From: Pyrenophora tritici-repentis
Lineage: Eukaryota > Ascomycota > Dothideomycetes > Pleosporales > Pleosporaceae
Length of the DNA stretch: 64,000 bases
Direction of reading: 5' to 3'
Assembly: GCF_003171515.1 (NCBI RefSeq)
Contig: NC_089390.1
Location: 6,138,001 to 6,202,000, forward strand
Positions within the stretch are counted from its first letter, which is position 1. The number at the start of each line of letters is the position of its first letter. The notes beneath the pieces were generated by a model. It was not told where the DNA came from, searched no databases, and saw only the letters and a program-made list of their open reading frames with translations. Shown here in pieces: positions 1 to 10,322 of the stretch. A program made the translations under genes and the position numbers.

Positions 1-2190
1 ACAACGGGTAGCAAGCACGTGGGCAGTGTGCCTTGCGTGACGCACTGGAATGAAAGCGAGCGCAACCAATTACCAAAATCCCTGATCAAATCATGGACCC
101 TGGAGCTTCCGACTGAGCAATGTAATGACGTACCAATTCTCTAATATAGTAACTACGTATGTCCAACTGAGACATATGTTTGACTGACAGATGTCGTTCC
201 GATAAGGGATAGTGGTCTGGTGTAGGGGTGAAAGAAATGTATTGATGATTCCGCGTGACCTCAGGAATGTGCTGTCACGACGACCACAAGACTACGATAA
301 GGCCATAAAAGGGCGCATGTCGCCTCTTTTGCGATTGTTTTATGTATGCAAGAGGGCTTTCCGCAGTTCTGGACAAACTTGTGCAACATCAGATGCTTGC
401 GTATGTCCATCCATACAGCCATACGAGATGACAGCCCAGGGAGCTCTTTCCGTGCCAGGTCTAGAAATAAGATCAAGGCCGGCCAATGCTACTCCTCCCC
501 CTTTTCTCCACCTTGTTCTTGTGCGTGTAGATGCTGGCGCTGGATATGATTCTGGCCTGAAGAGATGGATGTGACTGACAACGAAAGAGACTGATGGTGG
601 AAAGCAGACAAAGATATTTGAAATTCGTCCAGGCTTCGGCAGTCGAAGAGGGGAGGCGCGCTCCTGAGGTGCTGTAATTGCTCTTTCCCGCCTTCAGCAG
701 CCGCGACACACCACACCACTCCTAGGGAAAGTGTTGATCGCATTTTGGGCAGCCACATCCGTTCTTTCCTACGGTTCACCGGTTGTGACGCCTCCAACTT
801 TAAACGTCTCCGGCTCTTGTGCGATTCTAGGCCAGTCGTCCTGCAGTCCACGTCACTTCCACTACTCTTCAGGGATACGCATCACCATTCAAAGCCCAAT
901 GTAATGGGTACATCACACACATACGACCGCAAACAGAATGGAATAGACGAAAAGAGGAGTCAATGTAGGGGGGGAGAGATGGATATATGTACATGACAAT
1001 AAGGCCAAAGGTCACGTGACGTGATGGTCACCTAGGCACTCAGAAGACGTTGATTGACGCAAGGTGTGTCTCACATTCTTCCAACACGCTACACGGATTA
1101 CTTTCCTTAGGGCAATGCAAGGGTGGAAGAAGGCATATTGGAGGGCAGTGGAGCAATGCCAATCATCAAGCTCTCCACAATCACGAAACTGCAGCTGCAG
1201 CACGAACTGCATATCAGACGCGGACTCGTGGGGACGGGCGATAATGCGGCCGTTGGGAACCACGGTTCCCAGGCGAGAAGTCCATTGACGAGCCCAACAG
1301 CCAACAACAAGCAACAACAACAACATGGGCAGGCGCGCCCAATGCACGCTCCATGCACCGGTGGGACGCGATGGAGAAAGCGGCTAGCACGTGATAGTCC
1401 GGCGGATCCGTGATCATCATCAGCCCACCGGCGCCATGGCTTTTTCGGGCGGCAGCAATATGGAGCATTGGCCAATCATGGCGCAGGTTAAATTAGGTGG
1501 CTGGGTAAAAACTGGGGAGCTCTCCAAGCTATCAACCGCTTCGCCGAGGGATGCATGGATAAGCTCAGCTGAAAATGCCTCTTGACGACATACCAACTAC
1601 CGCATAATGCATGCAAGAGCTGGCCTACTCCAATTGCAACCTTCCACGCAAGCCAGAGTCGGACGAGTCGGACGACTCTCCCTGTAAAAAGGTCGTCGAG
1701 CTGCAGCTAGCTCGGGTCAGGCTCCCCGGCAGGCGTGAGAAGCTTCGATCTGATTTGTGAGGCGATTGCGACACGGAATGACTGCCATCGTCGGGTCAAC
1801 AGCCGTCCTGAGCCCAATTGCGCGTCAATAAGTTGCCTCGGCGCGAAATACGACGTGACATGCGGAGTTGGCTGGGGTGTGTCCGTCCGTGGCGCAAACT
1901 GAAAGGAGAAAGTGATACGCGCTACTGCTCCATGTCAATAACGCTAGACCCCGCCTGGACAGCTCTGCCAAAGCTTCCCAGCCTTCAGAACCCTGCGATC
2001 AGGCAAACGCCGACACAACAGTGATCCCACAGACCGCCAATCTACTTCAGCCCCCTCTTCGGTCATCGTGAACTACCTCACTCCTCCACCGATACACCCC
2101 GCTACTACGTCCAATTGCGCATAATCACTTGCCGCACTTCAACACCAAAAAGCTGGCGACTCTTCAGTAGATCTTCAACTCCAATTATCT
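1..2190. other. Intergenic, upstream of hex1
   Basis: No convincing gene. Open frames here are short, lie in several overlapping frames and show no domain or intron-linked continuation. The last 150 bases (about 2040-2190) are C/T-rich with few G, as is usual just upstream of highly expressed fungal genes, so this part is probably the hex1 core promoter and leader. The rest shows nothing I can name. Confidence 0.5.
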
Positions 2191-2359
2191 CCACGTGAGA
2201 CCCTAAAGGAGCCAAGAAGTTCTTTTCTTGATTCCTTTCGAATTGTTTTAAACAGTTCGAAGGGTTTTCGAGAAAGAGCGACCCGACTCCGCCAAACTGG
2301 ATTTTGAAGCACGAGTAAGTCTTGACTTGTAGGGCTGTGAATAAGTAATTTGTGCTGAT

Positions 2360-4499
2360 ATGAACAGGTTCCGATCCCCTTCAGTGTCTTCCCGTCTGCG
2401 TATCGGAACGCGGAATTGAAGGACTCTGCCAGTGTTCAAGTAGTAGAAAACGAAGCGCATTTTGAACATCAGGCTTTACACGGACGGGAAGGTCACGAAG
2501 AGGTCCACGAATCCTTTTCTGCTACCGTCCAGCAACCCCCTCCACCTACGCCTCAACAGGAACAGCACCACGACGTTCACATCAAGGAAGAGGTTCACAT
2601 CCACGAAGAAGAGCGCCTAGGTGGTTCCCAGCACGGCTCCCAGTACCAGAAGACTCCCCAGCTTCCTCAGCAACTTTCTCCAAGGCCCTCTCCAAAGCCC
2701 TCTCAACACCGTGAAGAAGTCCGTGTCCACGAGCACACTAGCTACAGACATCCTCAACAAGCTACTCCTCAGCAGCACCGTGAAGAGATCCATATTCACG
2801 AGGAAACTCGCTACAGACAGCCTCAGCAAGCCTCTCCTCAGCAACAGCGTGAAGAAATCCATATTCACGAGGAAACTCGCTACAGGCAGCCTCAGCAGCA
2901 CCAGCAGCCCCAGCAGCAGCGTGAGGAAATCCGCATCCACGAAGAAACCCGGTACAGACAACCTCAGGGAGCCCAGCCTCTCCCCCAGCCGGCCCAGCCT
3001 CACTCTCACCACGCTCAGCGTACTGACCGCGTAACTGACCGCGTAGAGTTTGAACGATCCCACGACCGGTAAGTCCGCTCCATTGTTTTTTGCCAGCACA
3101 TTCGCACGGATCAACTAAACAGACCCATCCCCAACCCCCTGACTTTAGCGCATGCCAGCCACGCGCTAGGCGCTAGCCCCTTTCATTTGTTGTTGTCCTA
3201 GCGACATGCAGTCTCCACTTTTCTCTCACCTCCTCTAAGCTCTTCCTTGCCCGACCCCAAGCTGACCTTCCTTCTCCCTTCAGTTATCAACCCCAACCCT
3301 CCTCATCTCACACTCAAGTCGAGGTTCAAGACCGAACCTACGATAGACACTTCGACACAGTCCACGGCCCTGCCACCGACTACGCACCTACTCAAATCGA
3401 CGTTACTGAACATCAGTTTCGCGAACGCACTCGTCCCATCGTCGCCGGTGCTGGTTATCCCAAGGAGACCTTCATCACCAAGCACAACACCTACCCTAAC
3501 AATAGGGCGGTTGACAGTGTTGACAAGAACTACCCAGCCGAGGTCCGAGTAGAACAATCTGCTCGTTCCACTGCGCAAGCCCCCAAGAAGTTCAAGCGTG
3601 ATATGGGATATTACGACAACGAAGGCCAATACCACAGTCTACGTCAAGGAATCTCCAAAGCCGCCCACAAGGTAGCAGACCGCGTCCAACACCCCATCCA
3701 CCCTCACCGCCACCAACACTCTCACCACAAGTCCTTTGCCGGTGCTCAGTACGACGACCAGCGCGAAGAGATAGTCGTTAAGGAGAAGTACACTACCGCT
3801 ACTCCTTCCGTCGCCCCCAGCCGTCCCGTTCAATCAGGTGCTCCTGTCGAAAGGGTCGTTCGCATCCACTCTTCCCCTTCAGCCCCCTCAGCCCCAGCTA
3901 GATCGTCAGTCTCTGTCGCATCTGCTCCTGCTCCTGCTCCTGCTCCTGCTGCTTCTCGCGCATCAGCTCACGCTCCCGCTCCTACCAAAGCCCCCACTTC
4001 TGCCTCTATCGCACCCTCAGCAGCTCCCGCTCGCCCCGTACGCAAGATGGCTTCCAAGACTATCACTATCCCCTGCCACCACATCCGCATTGGCGATCTC
4101 CTGATCCTTCAGGGCCGCCCTTGCCAGGTCATCCGCATCACCACCTCCTCCCAGACTGGCCAGCACCGCTACCTCGGTGTTGACCTCTTCACCAAGCAGC
4201 TCCATGAGGAGTCTAGCTTCATCTCCAACCCGGCCCCCTCCGTTGTTGTCCAGAACATGCTTGGTCCTGTCTTCAAGCAGTACCGTGTTCTCGACATCCG
4301 TGAGGACGGTCGCGTCGTCGCCATGACCGAGTCTGGCGATGTCAAGCAGGGCCTTCCCGTCCTTGACCAGAGCGGTCTCCACACCCGCCTCAGCGAGTCT
4401 TTCGACAACGGCCGAGGCAGTGTCCGCATCCTCGTCATCGAGGATGACGGTATGGAGATGGCTGTCGACTACAAGGTCGTCCACGGTTCCAGGTTGTAG
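2360..4499 (+). CDS. hex1: Woronin body major protein HEX1 (long and short forms)
   Basis: HEX1 self-assembles into the crystalline core of Woronin bodies, peroxisome-derived organelles that plug septal pores after wounding. The 3' part from ATG 3603 (starting MGYYDNEGQYHS, 298 aa) gives a His/Ala/Pro-rich linker, then an eIF5A-like double beta-barrel core (from about 4047) and the C-terminal peroxisomal signal SRL just before the TAG at 4497. Upstream, the frame stays open through exon 2368-3068, a 215-nt intron (3069-3283, GTAAGT...CTTCAG) and exon 3284-4499, adding more than 300 residues rich in Gln, His and Glu. This extension has no in-frame ATG. One solution that restores frame is ATG 2360 followed by a 65-nt intron 2368-2432, giving 619 aa, but its donor GTTCCG is weak. 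A GTAAGT...ACAG intron at 2315-2367 probably lies in the leader. Identity is sure; the long-form start is not. Confidence 0.93.
2707..2975 (+). repeat. hex1: Intragenic REEIHIHEETRYRQPQQ repeats in HEX1
   Basis: Four in-frame copies of a 22-24 residue unit (REEV/IRVHEHTSYRHPQQ-like to REEIHIHEETRYRQPQQ) are separated by Gln/Pro-rich spacers. A diverged relative, VHIHEEERLG, precedes them at about 2596. The middle copies are almost identical at DNA level, which suggests recent unequal exchange or slippage. The unit echoes the REEIVVKEKY stretch in the short form at about 3769. Confidence 0.85.
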
Positions 4500-4515
4500 A
4501 AACCTCATGTCAACG

Positions 4516-4568
4516 GTAAGCAATACCCATCATCGCCTTGTCGTCGGACATCATCTAACAATGTCCAG
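4516..4568 (+). other. Probable 3' UTR intron of hex1
   Basis: A 53-nt segment 16 nt after the hex1 stop has donor GTAAGC, a CTAAC branch site and acceptor CAG. It would lie wholly in the 3' UTR, too close to the stop to be expected to trigger exon-junction-dependent decay. Confidence 0.55.
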
Positions 4569-4639
4569 GTCTCATTCAAACGTACGATAATCAAAACTCT
4601 CAGGCGTTTGCTTACCCACGGCCACTCATCTTATCAACT

Positions 4640-5079
4640 GTGTTCATAACTTTTGCATGGTCACTAGGCTGGTAGCATTGAGCTTCTCCTTGCTCATTGG
4701 TAGGCGTTTACTCGCTTCTGGTGTTCATGGTGTCGCGCGGTCTACTTGTCGGAGTGATGGAAATATCGGAGCTACATCTGTGGATAGTTAATGAATTGCG
4801 TCTCCTTCATCTCATGCTCATGCCTGTGCTCAACTGTGATCGTGTCTTGTGTCTTCGTATACGTTCCTCGTTGTACCTATCCTCTCATGACCATGTATCT
4901 CGCTAAGTCCCAGACCCATCGTTGCCGCTACCACCCGAGCCTACCCCGCCTTCTCCACGTCTCTCCACTCTAGTACTGGAGGCCCTGTTATATCCGTTCC
5001 CTGTCGTTCGTCTCATGTATGTATAGTTCGCGCCTCCTTGCATTACTAGTATAGCATAAAACGTTGACAGCTACTTGCC
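4640..5079. other. Intergenic: hex1 3' region and promoter of the 2OG oxygenase
   Basis: C/T-rich, no coding sequence recognised. It must contain the hex1 polyadenylation region and the promoter of the next gene. Confidence 0.5.
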
Positions 5080-6334
5080 ATGCCTCACTCAGATCGCTCC
5101 CCGTCTCCAACACGCGATACCTTCCGGGGCCTTCCGCCCTTCCCAGACAACGTCCCCACCGCACCACTTCTCCGCATATCGCTCCAGAAGCTCCTCCAAC
5201 ACGACGAAGAAGAACAGAACCGGTGTTGGAAAGCTTGTTGCGAACTGGGTTTCTTCTACCTCGATGTGCGCAATGCGAACACACCGCCTAGAAGCACCAA
5301 TGGCGACGAGAACGAGTCTGAGCAAGCCATCGACGGCGACGCACTACTCCAAGATGTCGACAACCTCTTCTCAGTCATGAAAGAGTTCTGCAGCCTAGAC
5401 GTGCAAGAAAAGACAAGATACGACTTCAAAGCACAAGGCACATACTTTGGCTACAAAGGCTACGGCGAAGGCATCATGGACGCAAAAGGGACAAAAGACA
5501 GAAATGAATTCTACAACGTATGCCCACTTGCTCCCAATGTCGCATCCATTTCTCTCACTAATCACCACCTCCCAGATCTCAAAAGACGACATCCTCTCCC
5601 TCAGCGAACCCCTCCCCGCCCACGCAACCGTTAGCGCCCACCGCCCCCTCTACAAATCCTACATCCAAACTTCCCACGCTATATGCATGCTCATCGCCTC
5701 CCTCCTCTCCTCACGCCTCCCCCTCACAGACGCCGCGCGCAAAGCCGGCGGATTACCAGCACTGCACCGTCTGCGCGCCCGTTCCGGGGACCAAATCCGC
5801 TTCGTGCGCGCGCCGCCGCAGGAAGTCTCCGTCAAGGGCGTAGCACTGGGCGAACACACAGATTTCGGTAGTGTGACTGTGTTGTTCAACCAGTTAGGTG
5901 GTTTACAAGTTCGTCTACCTGCGTCGATAGCGCCCAATCTACCTTTATCAACAGAGCCGCCGCCGACGGAGGTCGAGAGGAGACTTTGTGAAGATGGATG
6001 GGCGTATGTGAGACCGCTAGCGGGCCATTGTATAGTCAATCTAGGTGATGCGTTGGTCAAGTTTTCAAACGGTGGGTTCAGGAGTAATGTTCATCGTGTT
6101 GTGGCGCCGCCTGGGGAACAGGGGGCCGTGGAGAGGTATAGTTTGGTGTACTTTTGTCGGCCCGAGGATGAGGTTTTGTTGAGGGGGTTGGTGGTGGGTG
6201 TGGAGGAAGAGGAGGAGGTTACGGCCAAGGAGTGGATATTAAGGAGGGCATTGGGGCGGAGGGAGAAGGATGGGTGGGAGAAGAGTAACGGGACTGAGAG
6301 GAGTAGTATGAGGAGTGGGGGGATGAGGACTTGA
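5080..6334 (+). CDS. 2-oxoglutarate/Fe(II)-dependent oxygenase, isopenicillin N synthase-like
   Basis: Two exons, 5080-5517 and 5576-6334, with a 58-nt intron (GTATGC donor, CTAAT branch, CCCAG acceptor), give 398 aa, normal for fungal members of this family. The N-terminal DIOX_N-like part (WKACCELGFFYLDV, YKGYGEG) is followed by the jelly-roll core: iron ligands H240 and D242 in GEHTDFGSVTVL, H319 in SNVHRVV, and the 2-oxoglutarate-binding RYSL motif around R333. The family couples decarboxylation of 2-oxoglutarate to hydroxylation, desaturation or ring closure of small molecules. The substrate cannot be read from sequence. No tailoring or backbone enzyme lies next to it, so membership of a secondary-metabolite cluster is unsupported. 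The last 60 residues are low-complexity Glu/Arg/Gly-rich. Confidence 0.9.
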
Positions 6335-6945
6335 GTGATGGATGGGCTGGTAGTATTACTTCGTATTTTCAGTGTGTTACGCCGCCATTGTTCTTGGTTG
6401 TCTCTCAGGTTGTCGTGTTAGTGACCGTATAGATTCAAGTCAAAAATACCAAACGTTTCACCTCATACTTTGTCGAACAGCCATATACCACTCTCAATAT
6501 TCAACAAAAGTTCTCATGGTCTTGAGCACTGGATGCAAAATTCCTACCAAACTCAACTAGATAACCCATCTTTCGACTCACATTTGACACCATTATCGCC
6601 CCCTGAACCCACCAATTTTTCCATGTCCTCAACCTCGCAAACTCATTATCGCCGCATGGCCTCCCGCATTCTCTCATGTCATCCTTGATCGAGGTGGAAT
6701 ACATAGCACTAAGCGTTCAACAACAGTCGTCATGGTACTTAAGCACTGGATGCAAAACATTGAGCACATCCCATAACAAGCACAAGATCTATACACGGCA
6801 ATGCACACGAACAATAAGACTGTTTTCATATAACTAGAATAATGGCTGTTTTTTTTCACAAAGTTTGATACGCTTTGCCCATCGGGCACTACACAACCTA
6901 AAGGTTCACAAGTCGCTCAGTCAGAACAAATTGGCGGACGACAAC
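6335..6945. other. Convergent intergenic region (oxygenase / fimbrin 3' ends)
   Basis: No gene seen. Phrases such as CTTGAGCACTGGATGCAAAA recur at about 6522 and 6739, a short degenerate direct repeat about 217 bp apart. Confidence 0.5.
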
Positions 6946-8803
6946 CTACTGCCCCGCCAATTTCTCACCCGTGCTCATCAAACTACCGATAAAGGTGGTG
7001 ATAAGCCTACTCTGTACTGCAACAATGTCATCTGGCACAAGCCAAATTGTCGCGCCCATCTTTCGCGCAATACTGATAGCCAGCTTAGCGTTCTGGTAGC
7101 ACTCGTCGTCATTGCGACCAGGAGCGACGAGGTCGTAGTCGACATATGCGGGCTTCATGCCAGCCAGAACATCGAGCAGGAAGATGGCATTGCTGAGAGA
7201 AGAATCCTTGAAGGATCGAATCTGGCTGCCCTGACCGCCCTTGCGTGCCATGTCGTTTGCCCACTTGATCATATCCGCATCGGAGATTTCGCGCTTGCCG
7301 AGACGCTGGGCAAGACCATTGAGTGTAGAGACAATGTCTTTGCGCATCAGTTGCCATACGAGACCAAGAGTAAGTGTGCGCTGGCCGTCAGTGATATCAG
7401 CTCCCTGGATACCGGGTAACGAGAACTGGACCTGCTTGCCGAGTTCAACGGCGTAGTTGGTGTTCTCGAGAGCCTTGAAGCGCATCAGCTCCTGGCCGTC
7501 CCGTGGCTTGTTCACGTGTCGCCAGTTCACACTGCCTGGGATGACCTTGTCATATGCTTGCAGAATGACGGTACCATCCTTAAGATCTTCGTAGAAAGTT
7601 TGCACAACCGGCTTAACATCGAGAGAGTTGAGCCACAGGGTAAAGACACGGGCTTCGCGCTCTCCTGCCGCATCAAAGTCGTCGATCTCGGCCTTCTCCT
7701 CTTCGGTAATGGGATCAAGGCATGGGTGTGTGTTGAACAGGTTGGCGACGAAGGCCAAGTTGAGCTTCGGGTTGCCGGCTACGAGTGATGAGGGCGTGAG
7801 GAACTTGCGGCAGTCGAGGGCATCGGCGTTTTGTAGGACCATCTCAGCGCGTTGGAGGAGATCAGTTTGCTGGAGCGGGGAACGAGAGCAGGTTTCGGGT
7901 GCTAGCTGATTAAGGAGGACAGTGTAGTTCTCGCCGTCTTTGACATCTGTTGAGAAGTTGGAGACACTGTACATGTTAGCTATTTCCAGTTCCCTGAAGA
8001 AGTACTGGTGGGTTAACATACGTCCTGTGCCACTTGGCGTTCTTCAGGTGGTAATTGAACCACCTCAGCAGGATCTGCTCCGGGGGCAGGCGCAGGAACT
8101 GCTCCAATGTCTCGTCGTCTAGGAGTAGCCTGTAGAGCTCAGGATGTAGCTTGAACATCTCGAATGTGTCGGTAGGGAAGGGCAGACGATCACCAATGTC
8201 TGGGTCGCCAGCGAGGACAGCATTGATATGGCGGGTAAACTCTGTTCGCTCATCTTCGTTGATAGTGTGGGTAACGTTTGCAGAAGAGCCCTGGACTTGA
8301 ATCCTGCCACCACCACCAATGCTGTTCTTGGAGGAGTGTCCAGGATTTGATGGCGAGTTGACGCTGGAAGCGGTGCCGGCTCGGGGGCGGGTTGGGCCCG
8401 TAGACATGCGCTGCTGAGCGGGGGACGAGACACGCAGTTTGGAAATGAGCTGTTGCTGTCAGTTTCGTCCGGTCAGCCCAAGCCGGGTGATACGCACATC
8501 GACATAATCGTCCAGCTCTACTCTCCGTGAACTGTCGAGCTCGACCTCTTTCAGGGCTTGTCGCACGACATCGTACGGCTGGTGCTCCGACTGCTGCGCA
8601 GCCTTGATGACGGTGCTCTCGTCGAGGTAGCCCTTGTCGTCGACGTCGAGCCTACGGAAGGCATCCTGCAGGCCGAAAATCTCACCCTGCTCGAATTGAG
8701 GGTATTTCCTGTTCGTAATGCGCGGTTAGCTTCCGTGGAACCGCGAGGATGTGGATAGAAGAGCCACAGGCCATACGTACTTTTGCAGCTTGATGATGTT
8801 CAT
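6946..8803 (-). CDS. sac6: Fimbrin (actin-bundling protein), with a shortened CH1 domain
   Basis: Fimbrin cross-links actin filaments at endocytic patches and in the subapical collar. Four exons: 8803-8781, 8708-8498, 8449-8022 and 7966-6946, all joining in frame with clear GCTAAC branch sites, give 560 aa. Order: N-terminal EF-hand pair region (MNIIKLQK, then DVDDKGYLDE), basic/Ser-rich linker, start of CH1 (TEFTRHINAVLAGDPDIGD...PTDTFEMF), a direct jump into the start of CH2 (LHPELYRLLLDDETLEQF), then intact CH2, CH3 and CH4 ending with WLVPDDIVAVQSRLITTF. Known fimbrins are about 640-650 aa and carry about 86 more residues exactly at the jump (the rest of CH1). There is no intron signal at the junction (near 8153), so this is either a true in-frame deletion or an assembly collapse. 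Confidence 0.95.
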
Positions 8804-10322
8804 GTTGGCGAATTCTGCTCAAGACAGGAACAGGCGGGAGCGAGTACAAAGAAAAAGGATATGCTAAGCGGCAAAACGACTGCCTGGCTCAGCCTCGTTC
8901 TTGGGTTGCGCGTTCGACGGCTTCGTGCCTCTGTTTTGCTTACCCGATGACGACGTGGGGCGGTTGCCAAGACGGGCCAGTCGAGGGGCAGTTACAACCT
9001 GCAACCTGCACTCTGCCGCCTACCACTTGCTCCCGGATTACGTACGCACGTCACATCCGCTCCCTGCATTAGGCTGCCTTCACTGCTGTTGTCTTCTTCT
9101 GCACTCCCAGGGCGTATTCTCGAGTACCAAGTAACCTCTTGCCCGTACTGGTTTCCTTGGGAGCGCAATGGCCTCTAATTGCGTCGCCAACGTGCCCGAA
9201 GCGACAACGCCCAACCCACTCCATGGGTCCCCAGCTTGGGTAGCGGTGACTTTCATTGCCACATCACCGGCCACTAGAGCTGTCATTAGTTTGTACATGC
9301 ACAAATCCAGAACACAACGCCAACAGTTTGTGCCATGGACCCGACTGAATGCTGTACAACATGGCACTTTTCCTTCCTTCGACCCACTCTGAGACCCAAA
9401 TCACCCTTCACACCAACATATCAAACGCACAACTCATCAGTGAAAAAAGAGCTTTTGATTCCTCATTAACATCATAAGGTCCCAGTCGCCGGATCGTCAA
9501 GCAAAATAAACACTAATGCCGGCCTTCCCATCTCCAACCAGAATATCAAACAGATCCGACGGTTCTTGTATATCTTCACCTGACCGGACCGCCTAACTGA
9601 AAACATCAAGATGATGACCTCTCTCTCGGAGCACCGCGTCCCCCACCAAATACACATCATGACTGCGTGAAGATCCATCATTTCGTGTACGCCTGCATTT
9701 TCGTTAAACATGGCGTGCCGCTGATTTCAGGGCCAGGGAGAGTCATGGGCCTTTATCACCCATTTTGTCCACCGTGCTGCCATGAGTTTTGCCGTATTAA
9801 CCGCAAACGAGTCGGCTCTTGTCGAGCGAGCATTATTGAAGTGACAGTGCAATGGACCCACGTGAGCGTCCCATACCCCCCCAAGCCGGCAGAAAAGAAA
9901 GAAAAGAGGTTTTTAGAATGTACAAGATTTGCATGTGCACATGCCACCCACATGCAAGAGTCAAATGCCGTGGGAGTTCTATGCCCAAGACACGGTGTAA
10001 CGGAACAGAGGTGTTCCATGAAGCAAATGGTCGTTAAAGTCGTGAATGCCAGGTGCAGAAATGTAGACAAGAGACATAGCTAGAAGGAGGTATGGACAAA
10101 AGAAAAGATGAGGGAGCGAATAGCTGGGGGTGTACTTCGTTCCAAATCCTTTCGTTTGGACTGAAGACGTGTGATAGACAGATGTCGTGATAGGATGTTT
10201 TGTTGTGCTGTTTCCGAAAGGACCGTTCGCTCGATGCCGCAAAAGTGCCAGAGATGGAGGCCAAACCGCCTTCTATATGGATCGAGAACTGACCACCCGG
10301 ATAAGAGCGCAGATAGCTTCCA
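8804..10322. other. Intergenic between fimbrin 5' end and stuA 3' end
   Basis: 1.5 kb without a supportable gene; it contains the fimbrin promoter and stuA 3' UTR. Small open frames at 9667-10083 on both strands are out of phase with each other and match nothing I know. Confidence 0.5.

Noticed and set aside
905..960. Possible 5S rRNA start (ACATACGACC)
   Set aside because: Similarity ends after about ten bases; no internal control box or 3' half.
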